From: Peribacillus psychrosaccharolyticus ATCC 23296
GTDB taxonomy: Bacteria; Bacillota; Bacilli; Bacillales; DSM-1321
Length of the DNA stretch: 60,868 nt
Assembly (NCBI RefSeq): GCF_000305495.1
Contig: NZ_AJTN02000200.1
Coordinates: 1 to 60,868, forward strand
Direction of reading: 5' to 3'
Positions 17,514-25,214 of this stretch are shown in pieces (position 1 is the stretch's first letter; each line of letters starts with the position of its first letter). The position numbers and the translations under genes are program-made. The notes below the pieces were generated by a model, which made no database searches, was not told the origin of the DNA, and worked only from the letters and a program-made list of their open reading frames with translations.

Positions 17514-18677
17514 ATGAATAATTTTGATGAGTATATTGACCGAAAAAATACCGGTGCCTTTAAATGGGATCATATGAAGGATCTCTATGGAAGAGATGAC
17601 CTTCTGCCAATGTGGGTAGCAGATATGGATTTCCCTTCACCAATAGGTGTACAGAAAGCCTTACTAGATCGAGTCATGCATCCTGTTTACGGGTATACAG
17701 CTCCTATGCCAACCCTTTTGCCGGTTATTCAAACGTGGCTTAAGAATCGCCACTCCTGGAAGGTAGACAAAGACCATCTTTCCTTCAGCGCAGGTGTAGT
17801 CTCAGCAATTGGAATGACTATTCAGGGACTTACTGAACCCGGCGATAAAATTTTGCTGCAATCACCTATTTATACGCCCTTTTTCAGCATGATTGAACAA
17901 AATAATCGAGTGGTTGTTAATAGTCAGCTTAAAGTCATTGATGATCGCTTTGAAATAGACTTTATAGACTTTGAAGAAAAACTTAAAGAAGGCGTTAAAC
18001 TCTTTCTTCTGTGCAGTCCTCATAACCCAGGCGGCCGCATTTGGACAAAAGAGGAGTTAACGCGTATGGGTGAGCTTTGTTTGCAGTATGGAACGATAAT
18101 TGTTAGTGATGAAATTCATGCTGACTTATTTCATTCTTCCTATACTCATTATCCCCTAGCCTCATTAGATGAGCGTTTTGCCGATCAAACTGTAACGTTG
18201 ATGGCCCCAAGTAAGACCTTTAATATCGCTGGCATGCAGGCATCGATTATGATTACGAGCAATAGTGATATTCGTACTAAAATTACGACTACACAGACTA
18301 GAAATGCCTTTCACGGGCTCAACATATTGGGTCTAACGGCAATGGAAGCAGCCTATCAAACCGGGGAAACCTGGCTTGACGAAATGCTTGCGTATGTTGA
18401 AACGAACGTACAGATTGCAGAAGACTTTATCTCAAATGAAATACCTGGTTTGCGCTGTATGCACCCTGAGGCATCGTATCTGCTATGGATCGATTGCCGC
18501 GGCCTAGGCTTGAACGACAAAGAAATTCAAGACCTTCTTACTTCTAAAGGAAAGCTAGCATTAGAGCCAGGAACTAAATATGGTCCTGGCGGAGAAGGTT
18601 TTGTTCGAATGAACATTGGCTGTCCACGTGCACTCTTAAACGATGGACTCAATAGACTTAAACAAGCGTTCAGCTGA
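17514..18677 (+). CDS. patB: cystathionine beta-lyase / C-S lyase (PatB/MalY family)
   Basis: PLP enzyme cleaving C-S bonds of cystathionine and cysteine conjugates, releasing a thiol, pyruvate and ammonia. The 387-aa product equals the length of B. subtilis PatB. It has RDDLLPMWVADMDF near the start, CSPHNPGGR (cofactor contacts), VSDEIHADL and the Schiff-base Lys in MAPSKTFNIAG near residue 233. ATG 17514 follows GGTGGTG. Its last 42 bases overlap antisense with the end of the SOD-like gene. Confidence 0.92.
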   Translation: MNNFDEYIDRKNTGAFKWDHMKDLYGRDDLLPMWVADMDFPSPIGVQKALLDRVMHPVYGYTAPMPTLLPVIQTWLKNRHSWKVDKDHLSFSAGVVSAIGMTIQGLTEPGDKILLQSPIYTPFFSMIEQNNRVVVNSQLKVIDDRFEIDFIDFEEKLKEGVKLFLLCSPHNPGGRIWTKEELTRMGELCLQYGTIIVSDEIHADLFHSSYTHYPLASLDERFADQTVTLMAPSKTFNIAGMQASIMITSNSDIRTKITTTQTRNAFHGLNILGLTAMEAAYQTGETWLDEMLAYVETNVQIAEDFISNEIPGLRCMHPEASYLLWIDCRGLGLNDKEIQDLLTSKGKLALEPGTKYGPGGEGFVRMNIGCPRALLNDGLNRLKQAFS

Positions 18678-19199
18678 GAATAAGTTACTTCCCTTTTTAA
18701 TGACACCGCAGGCGATTCGTTTTCCAGAGTCCCCTGCTGGCTGAGTCATCCCGTCATCTTGATTTTGATTCACAATGATGGAAGTACCCTTCTGCGTAAA
18801 AAGCGTTGTTTTCCCTTTCCTTAAGGTTACATCCTTTGCAGTAAGTGTAGCTTTTACATTACCAGAATCCTTAACAATTAAATTAGGTAAATCCCCAGCA
18901 TGGGCTCCTTTCGGATTAAGGAGCCCATGCTCTTTATCATCGGGATTATAATGGTTGCCTGCCGATTTAAAATCAGGTGCTTTGCACTTACCTACACTAT
19001 GAATATGAATACCATGTACGCCCGGCTCAAGCCCTTCCAAATCAACTTTCAGTTTCAACCCCTTCGCTTGTTCCTCAAGCTTAATCGTACCCAAAGAATC
19101 CCCATCAGCATTAAACATTTTCACATTCAGCTTCTTAGGATTCTCTTCCGCACAGCCTGCAAGCAGCACTACAAACCCAATTAGTAACACTCTTTTCAT
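18636..19199 (-). CDS. Cu/Zn superoxide dismutase-like lipoprotein lacking one Cu ligand
   Basis: Exported lipoprotein of the Cu/Zn-SOD family, 187 aa, with signal peptide and lipobox LLAGC. Expected zinc ligands are visible: His in GNHYNP, KEHGL, GAHAGD plus the Asp. The copper HxH is present in GIHIHSVGKC. The fourth copper ligand, normally His in a VHxxxDD motif, is Asn here (IIVNQNQDD). The disulfide cysteines (GKC and IACGVI) remain. ATG 19199 follows AGGGGG. The protein runs about 20 residues past the usual CGVIK end, in the part antisense to patB. B. subtilis YojM is a known family member missing other copper ligands, so activity is doubtful. Confidence 0.85.
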   Translation of the reverse strand: MKRVLLIGFVVLLAGCAEENPKKLNVKMFNADGDSLGTIKLEEQAKGLKLKVDLEGLEPGVHGIHIHSVGKCKAPDFKSAGNHYNPDDKEHGLLNPKGAHAGDLPNLIVKDSGNVKATLTAKDVTLRKGKTTLFTQKGTSIIVNQNQDDGMTQPAGDSGKRIACGVIKKGSNLFSAERLFKSIESIV

Positions 19200-19267
19200 C
19201 CGATTTTCGCCCCCTAATCTATTTGTCCCTATCTTCCCCCCAATAAGAAAAGAGATACGCCAAAAAA

Positions 19268-19292
19268 GCACCGTTCCAAATAGGAACGGCGC
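19268..19292 (-). terminator. terminator after the CoA-disulfide reductase gene
   Basis: On the minus strand GCGCCGTTCC pairs with GGAACGGTGC (one G-U) across a five-base loop, followed by six T. Confidence 0.85.
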
Positions 19293-19299
19293 TTGACCT

Positions 19300-20955
19300 T
19301 TAATATTCTGATTTAGCCGTAGAATACAGCTTATAACCGCCATCTAGATTTTTTACTTTCATTCCATGACCAGTTAGAATACGGGCAGCTAAATACCCTC
19401 GTAAACCAACTTGACAAGAAACGTATAGGTCTTTATCGCGAGGTACTTCACCGAGCCGTTCTCGCAATTCATTTACAGGAATATTTATTGCACCGTCAAT
19501 CGCTCCTCTAGCCACCTCACCAGGGTCACGTACATCAATTAATATACCACCACCTGCCAGAAGTGCATCAATTTCATGCCACTGAACATTCTCAGCTGAA
19601 CCATCCACGATATTAGAAGCCGCATAACCGGCAATATTAACAGGATCTTTAGCAGAAGAATACGGCGGTGCGTAGGAAAGCTCTAAATCAGCTAAATCCT
19701 CAACCGTCATACTGGCTTTAATGGCCGTTGCCAGTACATCAATCCGTTTATCTATTCCGCCCTTCCCAACTGCCTGTGCACCTAGTATTCCACCTGTTTT
19801 TTTATCAAAAATAACTTTTAAGGTCATCGGTGAAGCACCAGGATAATAGCCGGCATGGTTCATAGGCTGAACATGAATTACTTCATAAGAGCGATTCATC
19901 TTCCTTAGTGTTTTTTCGTTATTTCCGGTTACAGCCGCAGTCAGTTCAAATACTTTCACGATTGAAGTTCCGAGAACCCCTTTGTAGGCTGCCGGCATAC
20001 CATTAATCACATCTGCCACAATACGCCCTTGACGATTAGCAGGACCTGCAAGCGGGACAAAACCAGCCGTTCCGTTGATGTAGTCCTTCACTTCAATGGC
20101 ATCCCCAACTGCATAAATAGAAGGGTCAGATGTTTGCAGCTTCTCATTCACTTTTATTGTCCCGCGTACCCCAAGTTCAAGACCTGCATCTTTTGCGAGC
20201 TGTGTTTCTGGTTGAACACCAATGGCAAGAATGATCATATCAGCTGATTCAACCTTGCCGCCGCTTTCTAAAATAATGGTCGTTCCTTGATCTTTAAATT
20301 CCTTGACACCATCGTTCAGGATTAAGTTTATCCCTTTATTCTTAAGCTCTGCGTGAACAATTTGAGCCATTTCAAAATCGATTGGAGCCATAACCTGATC
20401 TCCACGTTCAATGACAGTTACCTTCACTCCGCGTTCAACCAGATTTTCAGCCAGCTCAAGACCAATAAATCCTCCGCCTATCACAACCGCATGCTTTGGC
20501 TTTTCTTCATCAACATATTGTTTAATACGATCTGTATCTGGGACATTACGGACCGTGAATAAAGCTTTGGCCTCTTCTATTCCAGAAATTTGCGGTTTAA
20601 TTGGTTTAGAGCCTGGAGAAAGAATTAGCGCATCATAGGATTCGACATATTCTTCACCTGTTTGCAAATTACGTGCCGTCACCATTTTTTCTTGAGCATT
20701 GATGCGCACAACTTCCGTTAAATTACGAATATCTAAGTTAAAGCGATTACTCATTCCTTCTACAGTCTGAACAAGCAGCTTTTTACGTTCTGAAATGACA
20801 CCGCCGATATAGTACGGAAGTCCGCAATTGGCAAATGAGATATACTCTCCGCGTTCAAACATAATAATAGTATCTTCTTCGTTTAACCGTCTTAGTCTCG
20901 CTGCTGCCGTAGCTCCCCCAGCAACACCGCCAACGATGATTATTTTCTTTTTCAT
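19300..20955 (-). CDS. cdr: CoA-disulfide / persulfide reductase with C-terminal rhodanese domain
   Basis: Flavoprotein reductase, 551 aa, of the CoADR-RHD type (Bacillus anthracis, Shewanella Npsr). It reduces CoA disulfide or CoA persulfide with NAD(P)H and helps clear sulfane sulfur. Domains: FAD-binding IIVGGVAGGATAAARLRR at the N-terminus; active-site Cys 44 in ISFANCGLPYYIGG, typical of single-cysteine CoA reductases; NAD-binding AVVIGGGFIGLELAENL (about 155); dimerisation domain to about 445; then a rhodanese domain with IDVRDPGEV and catalytic Cys in YVSCQVGLRGY. GAGGGGG precedes the ATG. A CsoR/CstR-like site overlaps its promoter. Confidence 0.9.
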   Translation of the reverse strand: MKKKIIIVGGVAGGATAAARLRRLNEEDTIIMFERGEYISFANCGLPYYIGGVISERKKLLVQTVEGMSNRFNLDIRNLTEVVRINAQEKMVTARNLQTGEEYVESYDALILSPGSKPIKPQISGIEEAKALFTVRNVPDTDRIKQYVDEEKPKHAVVIGGGFIGLELAENLVERGVKVTVIERGDQVMAPIDFEMAQIVHAELKNKGINLILNDGVKEFKDQGTTIILESGGKVESADMIILAIGVQPETQLAKDAGLELGVRGTIKVNEKLQTSDPSIYAVGDAIEVKDYINGTAGFVPLAGPANRQGRIVADVINGMPAAYKGVLGTSIVKVFELTAAVTGNNEKTLRKMNRSYEVIHVQPMNHAGYYPGASPMTLKVIFDKKTGGILGAQAVGKGGIDKRIDVLATAIKASMTVEDLADLELSYAPPYSSAKDPVNIAGYAASNIVDGSAENVQWHEIDALLAGGGILIDVRDPGEVARGAIDGAINIPVNELRERLGEVPRDKDLYVSCQVGLRGYLAARILTGHGMKVKNLDGGYKLYSTAKSEY

Positions 20956-20972
20956 TTAAATTCCCCCTCAAT

Positions 20973-20992
20973 ATACCTACGGGGGTATTATA
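20973..20992 (-). promoter_or_regulatory. promoter with overlapping CsoR/CstR-type operator upstream of cdr
   Basis: On the minus strand an extended -10 (TGTTATAAT, TATAAT at 20992-20987) overlaps the inverted repeat ATACC-N6-GGTAT at 20973-20988. CsoR-family repressors (copper CsoR, persulfide CstR) bind such G/C-cored ATACC/GGTAT palindromes. The downstream rhodanese fusion makes a CstR-type persulfide sensor the likelier regulator. No csoR or cstR gene is in the window. Confidence 0.6.
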
Positions 20993-21046
20993 ACAAATCA
21001 AAAACAGGTGTGAAAGCTTTTGACACACTTTCACACCGTTGACACA

Positions 21047-21805
21047 TTAATCCTCGTTGTCTTCTTCTACATAAGGGTCTTTTTCAGAAGCAGGCAAGTC
21101 CCCAAGAATGGTCTGCACTCCGTCTTCTTCTAGCATATCCACATAATTTTCATATTTGGCATTTCGATAGATGGTAACTGAATCTCCATACAGGTCAACA
21201 CCCGCAAAATTTTCATAATCTTCGACGTACCCAACATTTTCTTGTGCTTCTATATACGTATCATTATAGTCAGCTGTAGGTTGAACTTGATCTGCTGGTG
21301 TATCGGACGTTCCGTATCTCGCAACATCCTGCCAAGAATCCTCACCATCATATCCCACTGATTCATGATCTTTATCTGCCACAAAACCTCCGAAGGACGT
21401 ACGTAAAACTGATTCTTCGATTGGACGATCATCAGACGTATGTTGAGATGGAGAATGGTCTATACAAAAACGAGTCGTAGGCATGGCTTCCAGCCGTTCG
21501 TATGGAATGTCTTTCGAACAAACCTCGCATGTCCCATAACTTCCTTCTTCGATTGCCTTCAGACCCTTATCAATATCTGCTAATTCAATTTGATAATGCT
21601 CATATAGGGCAAGATCCTTTTCACGTTCGAATAACTCAGTCCCTTCATCAGCTGGATGGTTATCATAACTTGATAACTCACCTGTTGAATCTACCAGGCT
21701 CCGCCTTAAACCAAAATCATTTTCATCTCCAAAGTGCTCCTTTAGCTCTTTTTTCTGCTGTTCGAGCTTTTGTTGAAAATCCTGTACTTGCTGGTTTGAA
21801 AGCAT
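21047..21805 (-). CDS. yteA: YteA-like TraR/DksA-type protein
   Basis: A 252-aa acidic protein of the Bacillus YteA family, related to DksA/TraR. Residues 1-90 contain a charged coiled-coil region and the block SSYDNHPADEGTELFEREKDLAL. A DksA-like finger follows, GSYGTCEVCSKDIPYERLEAMP, with CxxC; the second half reads RFCIDH, so the four-Cys zinc site is incomplete. The long acidic tail has the repeated family block EDSWQDVARYGTSDTP. Start at 21805 is chosen because GAGGAAGGG lies just ahead of it. Function is not established; a role in stress or transcription is only inferred. Confidence 0.8.
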   Translation of the reverse strand: MLSNQQVQDFQQKLEQQKKELKEHFGDENDFGLRRSLVDSTGELSSYDNHPADEGTELFEREKDLALYEHYQIELADIDKGLKAIEEGSYGTCEVCSKDIPYERLEAMPTTRFCIDHSPSQHTSDDRPIEESVLRTSFGGFVADKDHESVGYDGEDSWQDVARYGTSDTPADQVQPTADYNDTYIEAQENVGYVEDYENFAGVDLYGDSVTIYRNAKYENYVDMLEEDGVQTILGDLPASEKDPYVEEDNED

Positions 21806-21955
21806 ATACGCCAGTCCCTTCCTCACTATAATCTACTCTTAGTATTTTCCATTATCCATATTTTTATAAGTGAAAAATAAGGGGACACTCTTGGCAAGCA
21901 GCATTTTGTGAGATATCCTAATGTCTAACATAATTTTCCTATAGGGGTTTTAAAA

Positions 21956-22747
21956 ATGAAACCATTATCATTTCTTATTCATTTTGGATACAATCAAGCA
22001 CTGGCCTGTCTGTTTCCAGTCGCTATCTTTTTGACACTAGCACTATCCAAAATCATTCCGCTTTCAATCCTACCTCGATATGACTTTATTCTGATTCTTT
22101 GTCTGCTCATGCAGGTGTTTATGGTTACAGCAAAGTTTGAAACATGGGACGAACTTAAAGTCATCTGTCTCTTTCATGTCATTGGACTTGCACTTGAATT
22201 ATATAAAGTTCATATGGGTTCTTGGTCGTATCCTGAAGAGGGGTTTTCTAAGCTATGGGGGGTTCCGCTATACAGCGGATTTATGTATGCAAGTGTAGCC
22301 AGCTATATGTGCCAATCCTGGCGGCGTTTACACCTTACACTAGTCAATTGGCCGCCTACCATCATTGCAGCTATTACTGCTGCTGCAATCTATCTTAACT
22401 TTTTCACACACCATTTTATCATTGATCTTCGCTGGATATTAATAGGGGTCGTCCTTTTAGTCTTTTACCGGACAATAGTAACGTTCACAGTAAACAATCA
22501 ACCCTATCAAATGCCTGTGGTATTATCGTTTGTTTTAATGGGTTTCTTTATCTGGGTTGCTGAAAATGTGGCTACTTTCTTTGGGGCATGGCAATATCCG
22601 AACCAGGAAGATGGCTGGCATCTAGTCCATTTCAGTAAAATCAGCTCTTGGCTGCTGCTCGTCATTGTAAGTTTTCTGATTGTCGCTCTTCTTAAGCATG
22701 TAAAACAAACTGAGTCAAGAAAGCAATCAATCAATTTAAGCAAATAA
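21956..22747 (+). CDS. DUF817 family integral membrane protein (YoaT-like)
   Basis: A 263-aa membrane protein with about eight hydrophobic segments matching DUF817. Conserved blocks include KFETWDELKVICLFHVIGLALELYK (shortened here), GSWSYPEEG, GVPLYSGFMYASVASY and the C-terminal WVAENVATFFGAWQYPNQ with HFSKISSWLLLV. B. subtilis YoaT is a homologue. The many conserved polar residues inside membrane helices suggest an enzyme or transporter, but no function is known. It stands alone and ends in a good terminator. Confidence 0.85.
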   Translation: MKPLSFLIHFGYNQALACLFPVAIFLTLALSKIIPLSILPRYDFILILCLLMQVFMVTAKFETWDELKVICLFHVIGLALELYKVHMGSWSYPEEGFSKLWGVPLYSGFMYASVASYMCQSWRRLHLTLVNWPPTIIAAITAAAIYLNFFTHHFIIDLRWILIGVVLLVFYRTIVTFTVNNQPYQMPVVLSFVLMGFFIWVAENVATFFGAWQYPNQEDGWHLVHFSKISSWLLLVIVSFLIVALLKHVKQTESRKQSINLSK

Positions 22748-22782
22748 AAAAGCTGCGGATTCTTCCCGAATTCGTAGCTTTT
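22748..22782. terminator. bidirectional terminator after the DUF817 gene
   Basis: A 15-bp stem (22748-22762 with 22768-22782) with two G-U-type positions and a five-base loop, with A and T tails, lies between two convergent genes. Confidence 0.8.
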
Positions 22783-22786
22783 CCAC

Positions 22787-23011
22787 TTATTGCGAATCGT
22801 CCTTAGAGATATTTAGGTTTCTCTTCGTAATTTCATCTTCTAATTCCTGTGTTTTTAATGCTTCATTCCGTGAAATTTTTATAATAAAGCGCATGGCGAA
22901 TACAGCAGCAATTAGAAAGATGGCACAAGTTATGCCTGCTGGAATATATTCAGATTTATCATCAGGAAAATAAAGAAAAAGTCCTAAGACAGTCTGACTA
23001 AAAACATTCAT
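22787..23011 (-). CDS. hypothetical small membrane protein
   Basis: I do not recognise this 74-aa protein. It has one strong membrane segment (about residues 23-48, IPAGITCAIFLIAAVFAMRF) and then a basic, charged tail (about residues 49-74) rich in Glu, Lys and Asn that is likely cytoplasmic. GAGAGGAAGGG precedes the ATG, which supports a real gene, and terminators lie on both sides. It is followed by ppiB upstream on the same strand, with a terminator between them. Confidence 0.6.
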   Translation of the reverse strand: MNVFSQTVLGLFLYFPDDKSEYIPAGITCAIFLIAAVFAMRFIIKISRNEALKTQELEDEITKRNLNISKDDSQ

Positions 23012-23085
23012 ATTCTACCCTTCCTCTCATCCTGTAAGAATCATCTATATTATACCAACCTGAGTCATTATACTCTAGAATAAAA

Positions 23086-23107
23086 AAACGGGATTTAAAT
23101 CCCGTTT
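23086..23107 (-). terminator. terminator after ppiB
   Basis: The perfect palindrome AAACGGGATTT/AAATCCCGTTT is followed on the minus strand by a run of T. Confidence 0.8.
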
Positions 23108-23115
23108 GATTTTTC

Positions 23116-23706
23116 TTAAACTAATGTAATCGATTGGATCACAATATCTTCAGCTGGTTTGTCACCGTGTGTTGTTTTTGCGTTTGCAATTGCATCCACG
23201 ATATCAAGACCCTCTATTACTTGTCCAAAAACAGTATGTTTGTGATCAAGCCAAGGTGTACCGCCATTTTCCATATACGCTGTGATAATTTCTTCAGGGT
23301 AGCCAGCTTGTTTCATCTGATCGCCCATTCTGCTGTCAACATGCTGTGCTTGAACGATAAAGAATTGGCTACCATTTGTTGCAGGTCCAGAATTCGCCAT
23401 TGAAAGTGCTCCGCGCAGATTGAAAAGCTGCATAGAAAACTCATCTTCGAAGGTAGAGCCCCAAATACTTTCGCCGCCCATTCCTGTTCCATTTGGATCG
23501 CCGCCTTGGATCATAAAGTCCTTGATTACACGGTGAAAAATAATTCCATCATAGTAACCATTTTCTGCATGTGTTAAAAAGTTTTCAACGGTTTTAGGAG
23601 CTAATTCAGGGAAAAACTTAATTTTAATTGAACCTGCAGTCGTTTCCATGATTACTGCTTTTTCGTTTTCTAGTACTTCTGTTGTTAATTGTGGAAAGTT
23701 TGTCAT
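23116..23706 (-). CDS. ppiB: cyclophilin-type peptidyl-prolyl cis-trans isomerase
   Basis: Cytoplasmic protein-folding enzyme that isomerises X-Pro bonds. The 196-aa protein shows the cyclophilin core: [39 protein letters not shown] with the catalytic Arg and conserved Phe, [19 protein letters not shown] and [15 protein letters not shown]. It is longer than B. subtilis PpiB (143 aa) because of an insert of about 25 residues after [11 protein letters not shown] ([19 protein letters not shown]), as in other Bacillales long cyclophilins. ATG 23706 follows AAGGG and is preferred over an upstream frame extension. Confidence 0.92.
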   Translation of the reverse strand: MTNFPQLTTEVLENEKAVIMETTAGSIKIKFFPELAPKTVENFLTHAENGYYDGIIFHRVIKDFMIQGGDPNGTGMGGESIWGSTFEDEFSMQLFNLRGALSMANSGPATNGSQFFIVQAQHVDSRMGDQMKQAGYPEEIITAYMENGGTPWLDHKHTVFGQVIEGLDIVDAIANAKTTHGDKPAEDIVIQSITLV

Positions 23707-23897
23707 TGCGATAACCCTTCTTTCAAATTTATTTTCGTGGGCAGCCCTATTGATGACTACCAAGCATCAATTGTACAATACATGAAAAGGAAGTAAAAAG
23801 CATCTATTGAACCCTCCTTTCAATTCGTATCAATATTAAATCGTGCCATTTATATGTATGATGATGGAAAGACATATTCTAAAAAGGTGGGGTTCCC

Positions 23898-24287
23898 ATG
23901 ACAGAAAACACATTTGTAAACGGTGAGATCGTTACCGCGATTTATAAAACGGGGAAATATATTGGGGAAATTACGGATGAACGGCCCAACGCTTATCTTG
24001 TGCGGGTACTCGCAGTCGTCAATCATCCGACACAAGGGGATTTACACAATCCTAAACAAACCGATGTTTCCCTATTTCACCAGCGGCGTGCATTAGCCTA
24101 TCGTGAACAAACGAATGTCCCAAAAAACATGGTACGTCCATACGACGAGACTGTGATTCCAGACTATCAAAGCTCATTAAAGGCTGCGTTAGAAAAACAA
24201 AAACAGAAATTGAGTGAGGGCGGCAGGGAATGGGATCAAAAAAGTTTAGAAATGATTGCAGAACTTGAAGCTGATTATTTTAAATAA
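23898..24287 (+). CDS. kapB: kinase-associated protein B (sporulation initiation)
   Basis: A 129-aa protein matching B. subtilis KapB, which is needed for the KinB branch of the phosphorelay. The SH3-like N-terminal region carries GEIVTAIYKTGKYIGEI and HPTQGDLHNPKQTDV; the C-terminal third is helical and charged. No signal peptide or lipobox is present, although the family is often named a lipoprotein. In B. subtilis kapB follows kinB; here the upstream gene is ppiB on the other strand and kinB is absent from the window. GGTGG precedes the ATG. Confidence 0.88.
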   Translation: MTENTFVNGEIVTAIYKTGKYIGEITDERPNAYLVRVLAVVNHPTQGDLHNPKQTDVSLFHQRRALAYREQTNVPKNMVRPYDETVIPDYQSSLKAALEKQKQKLSEGGREWDQKSLEMIAELEADYFK

Positions 24288-24295
24288 TGACCATA

Positions 24296-24332
24296 ATAAA
24301 AGCCAAATCAGTATCGTTGACTTGGCTTTTAT
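24296..24332 (+). terminator. terminator between kapB and kapD
   Basis: ATAAAAGCCAA pairs with TTGGCTTTTAT, with further pairing inside after one mismatch. It ends kapB; the right arm overlaps the kapD stop codon. Confidence 0.75.
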
Positions 24333-24949
24333 AATACGAGTTGATCTAATACCTTCGATAAGTCAATTCTATCGCCGATTGTAGTAGGCTGATGGTTTTT
24401 CATATAGCTTTTATCTTTTTCCACTAATTTAAAAATATTGTAAGTCGTCAATGCATCGTCTAGTGCTCGATGGTGTTTACCTGTTCCTTCTTTTCCATAT
24501 GCTTGTACGGCCTTCCAAAGACCTGTCTGATTCTGGTCTCCAAAAAATCTTTTATATTCCAATGAAAGATCTAATTGTTTACCTGTAAACGGAAAGTCGA
24601 GTCCTGCTTTTTGACAATTGTTACGTAATACTTTCATATCCATATTGCCCCAAGTCACCACTGTTGTAGGAAGTTTTTCATCATAGCTTTTTAACAGTGA
24701 TACCAGTTCAGCAAATGGCATACCTAAATCTGTTTGACTTTGATTGATGTGCAGAAATTTTTTACACCGATCTGTCAATTTATTAAATCTTGTTGGTGTA
24801 ACAAATGACGAAAATTCCCCCGTAATGTGACCGTCCTTTACAGCTGCAAACCCTACTTCAATAATTTCTGGATAAAACCCAATTGGATTTGCTTTCCCTT
24901 CCGGCATGGTAAATTCAAAATCAATAAATAGATACTGCTTTTCTTCCAT
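24329..24949 (-). CDS. kapD: 3'-5' exonuclease-like inhibitor of the KinA sporulation pathway
   Basis: A 206-aa DEDDh exonuclease-fold protein matching B. subtilis KapD, reported to inhibit the KinA pathway to sporulation. The catalytic residues are visible: FIDFEFT (Asp, Glu), WGNMDMKVL (Asp) and KHHRALDDA (His, Asp), so nuclease activity is plausible. It is convergent with kapB. The long AT-rich stretch upstream separates it from pbpD. Confidence 0.9.
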   Translation of the reverse strand: MEEKQYLFIDFEFTMPEGKANPIGFYPEIIEVGFAAVKDGHITGEFSSFVTPTRFNKLTDRCKKFLHINQSQTDLGMPFAELVSLLKSYDEKLPTTVVTWGNMDMKVLRNNCQKAGLDFPFTGKQLDLSLEYKRFFGDQNQTGLWKAVQAYGKEGTGKHHRALDDALTTYNIFKLVEKDKSYMKNHQPTTIGDRIDLSKVLDQLVL

Positions 24950-25214
24950 GCTCTAACCTCCTTCTTTTCTCTCTTTACACTATTAACATATTTAAGGTAA
25001 TTAAGCCCTTTTTTTTATTAGTATATCAGAAACAAATTCGGAATATTTCATTTTTTTATACTACATGTAACTTTTATTGCCTTAAATTTTTTAAAATGGT
25101 ACATCTCATCAAAAAGAAATTAACATTTCCCCTGAATTTGCCGTTATAAATAATGACCCAAAAATGTCCTTTTATTATCGTTTATACCAAATATATTAGA
25201 CAGGAAGTTGGACT

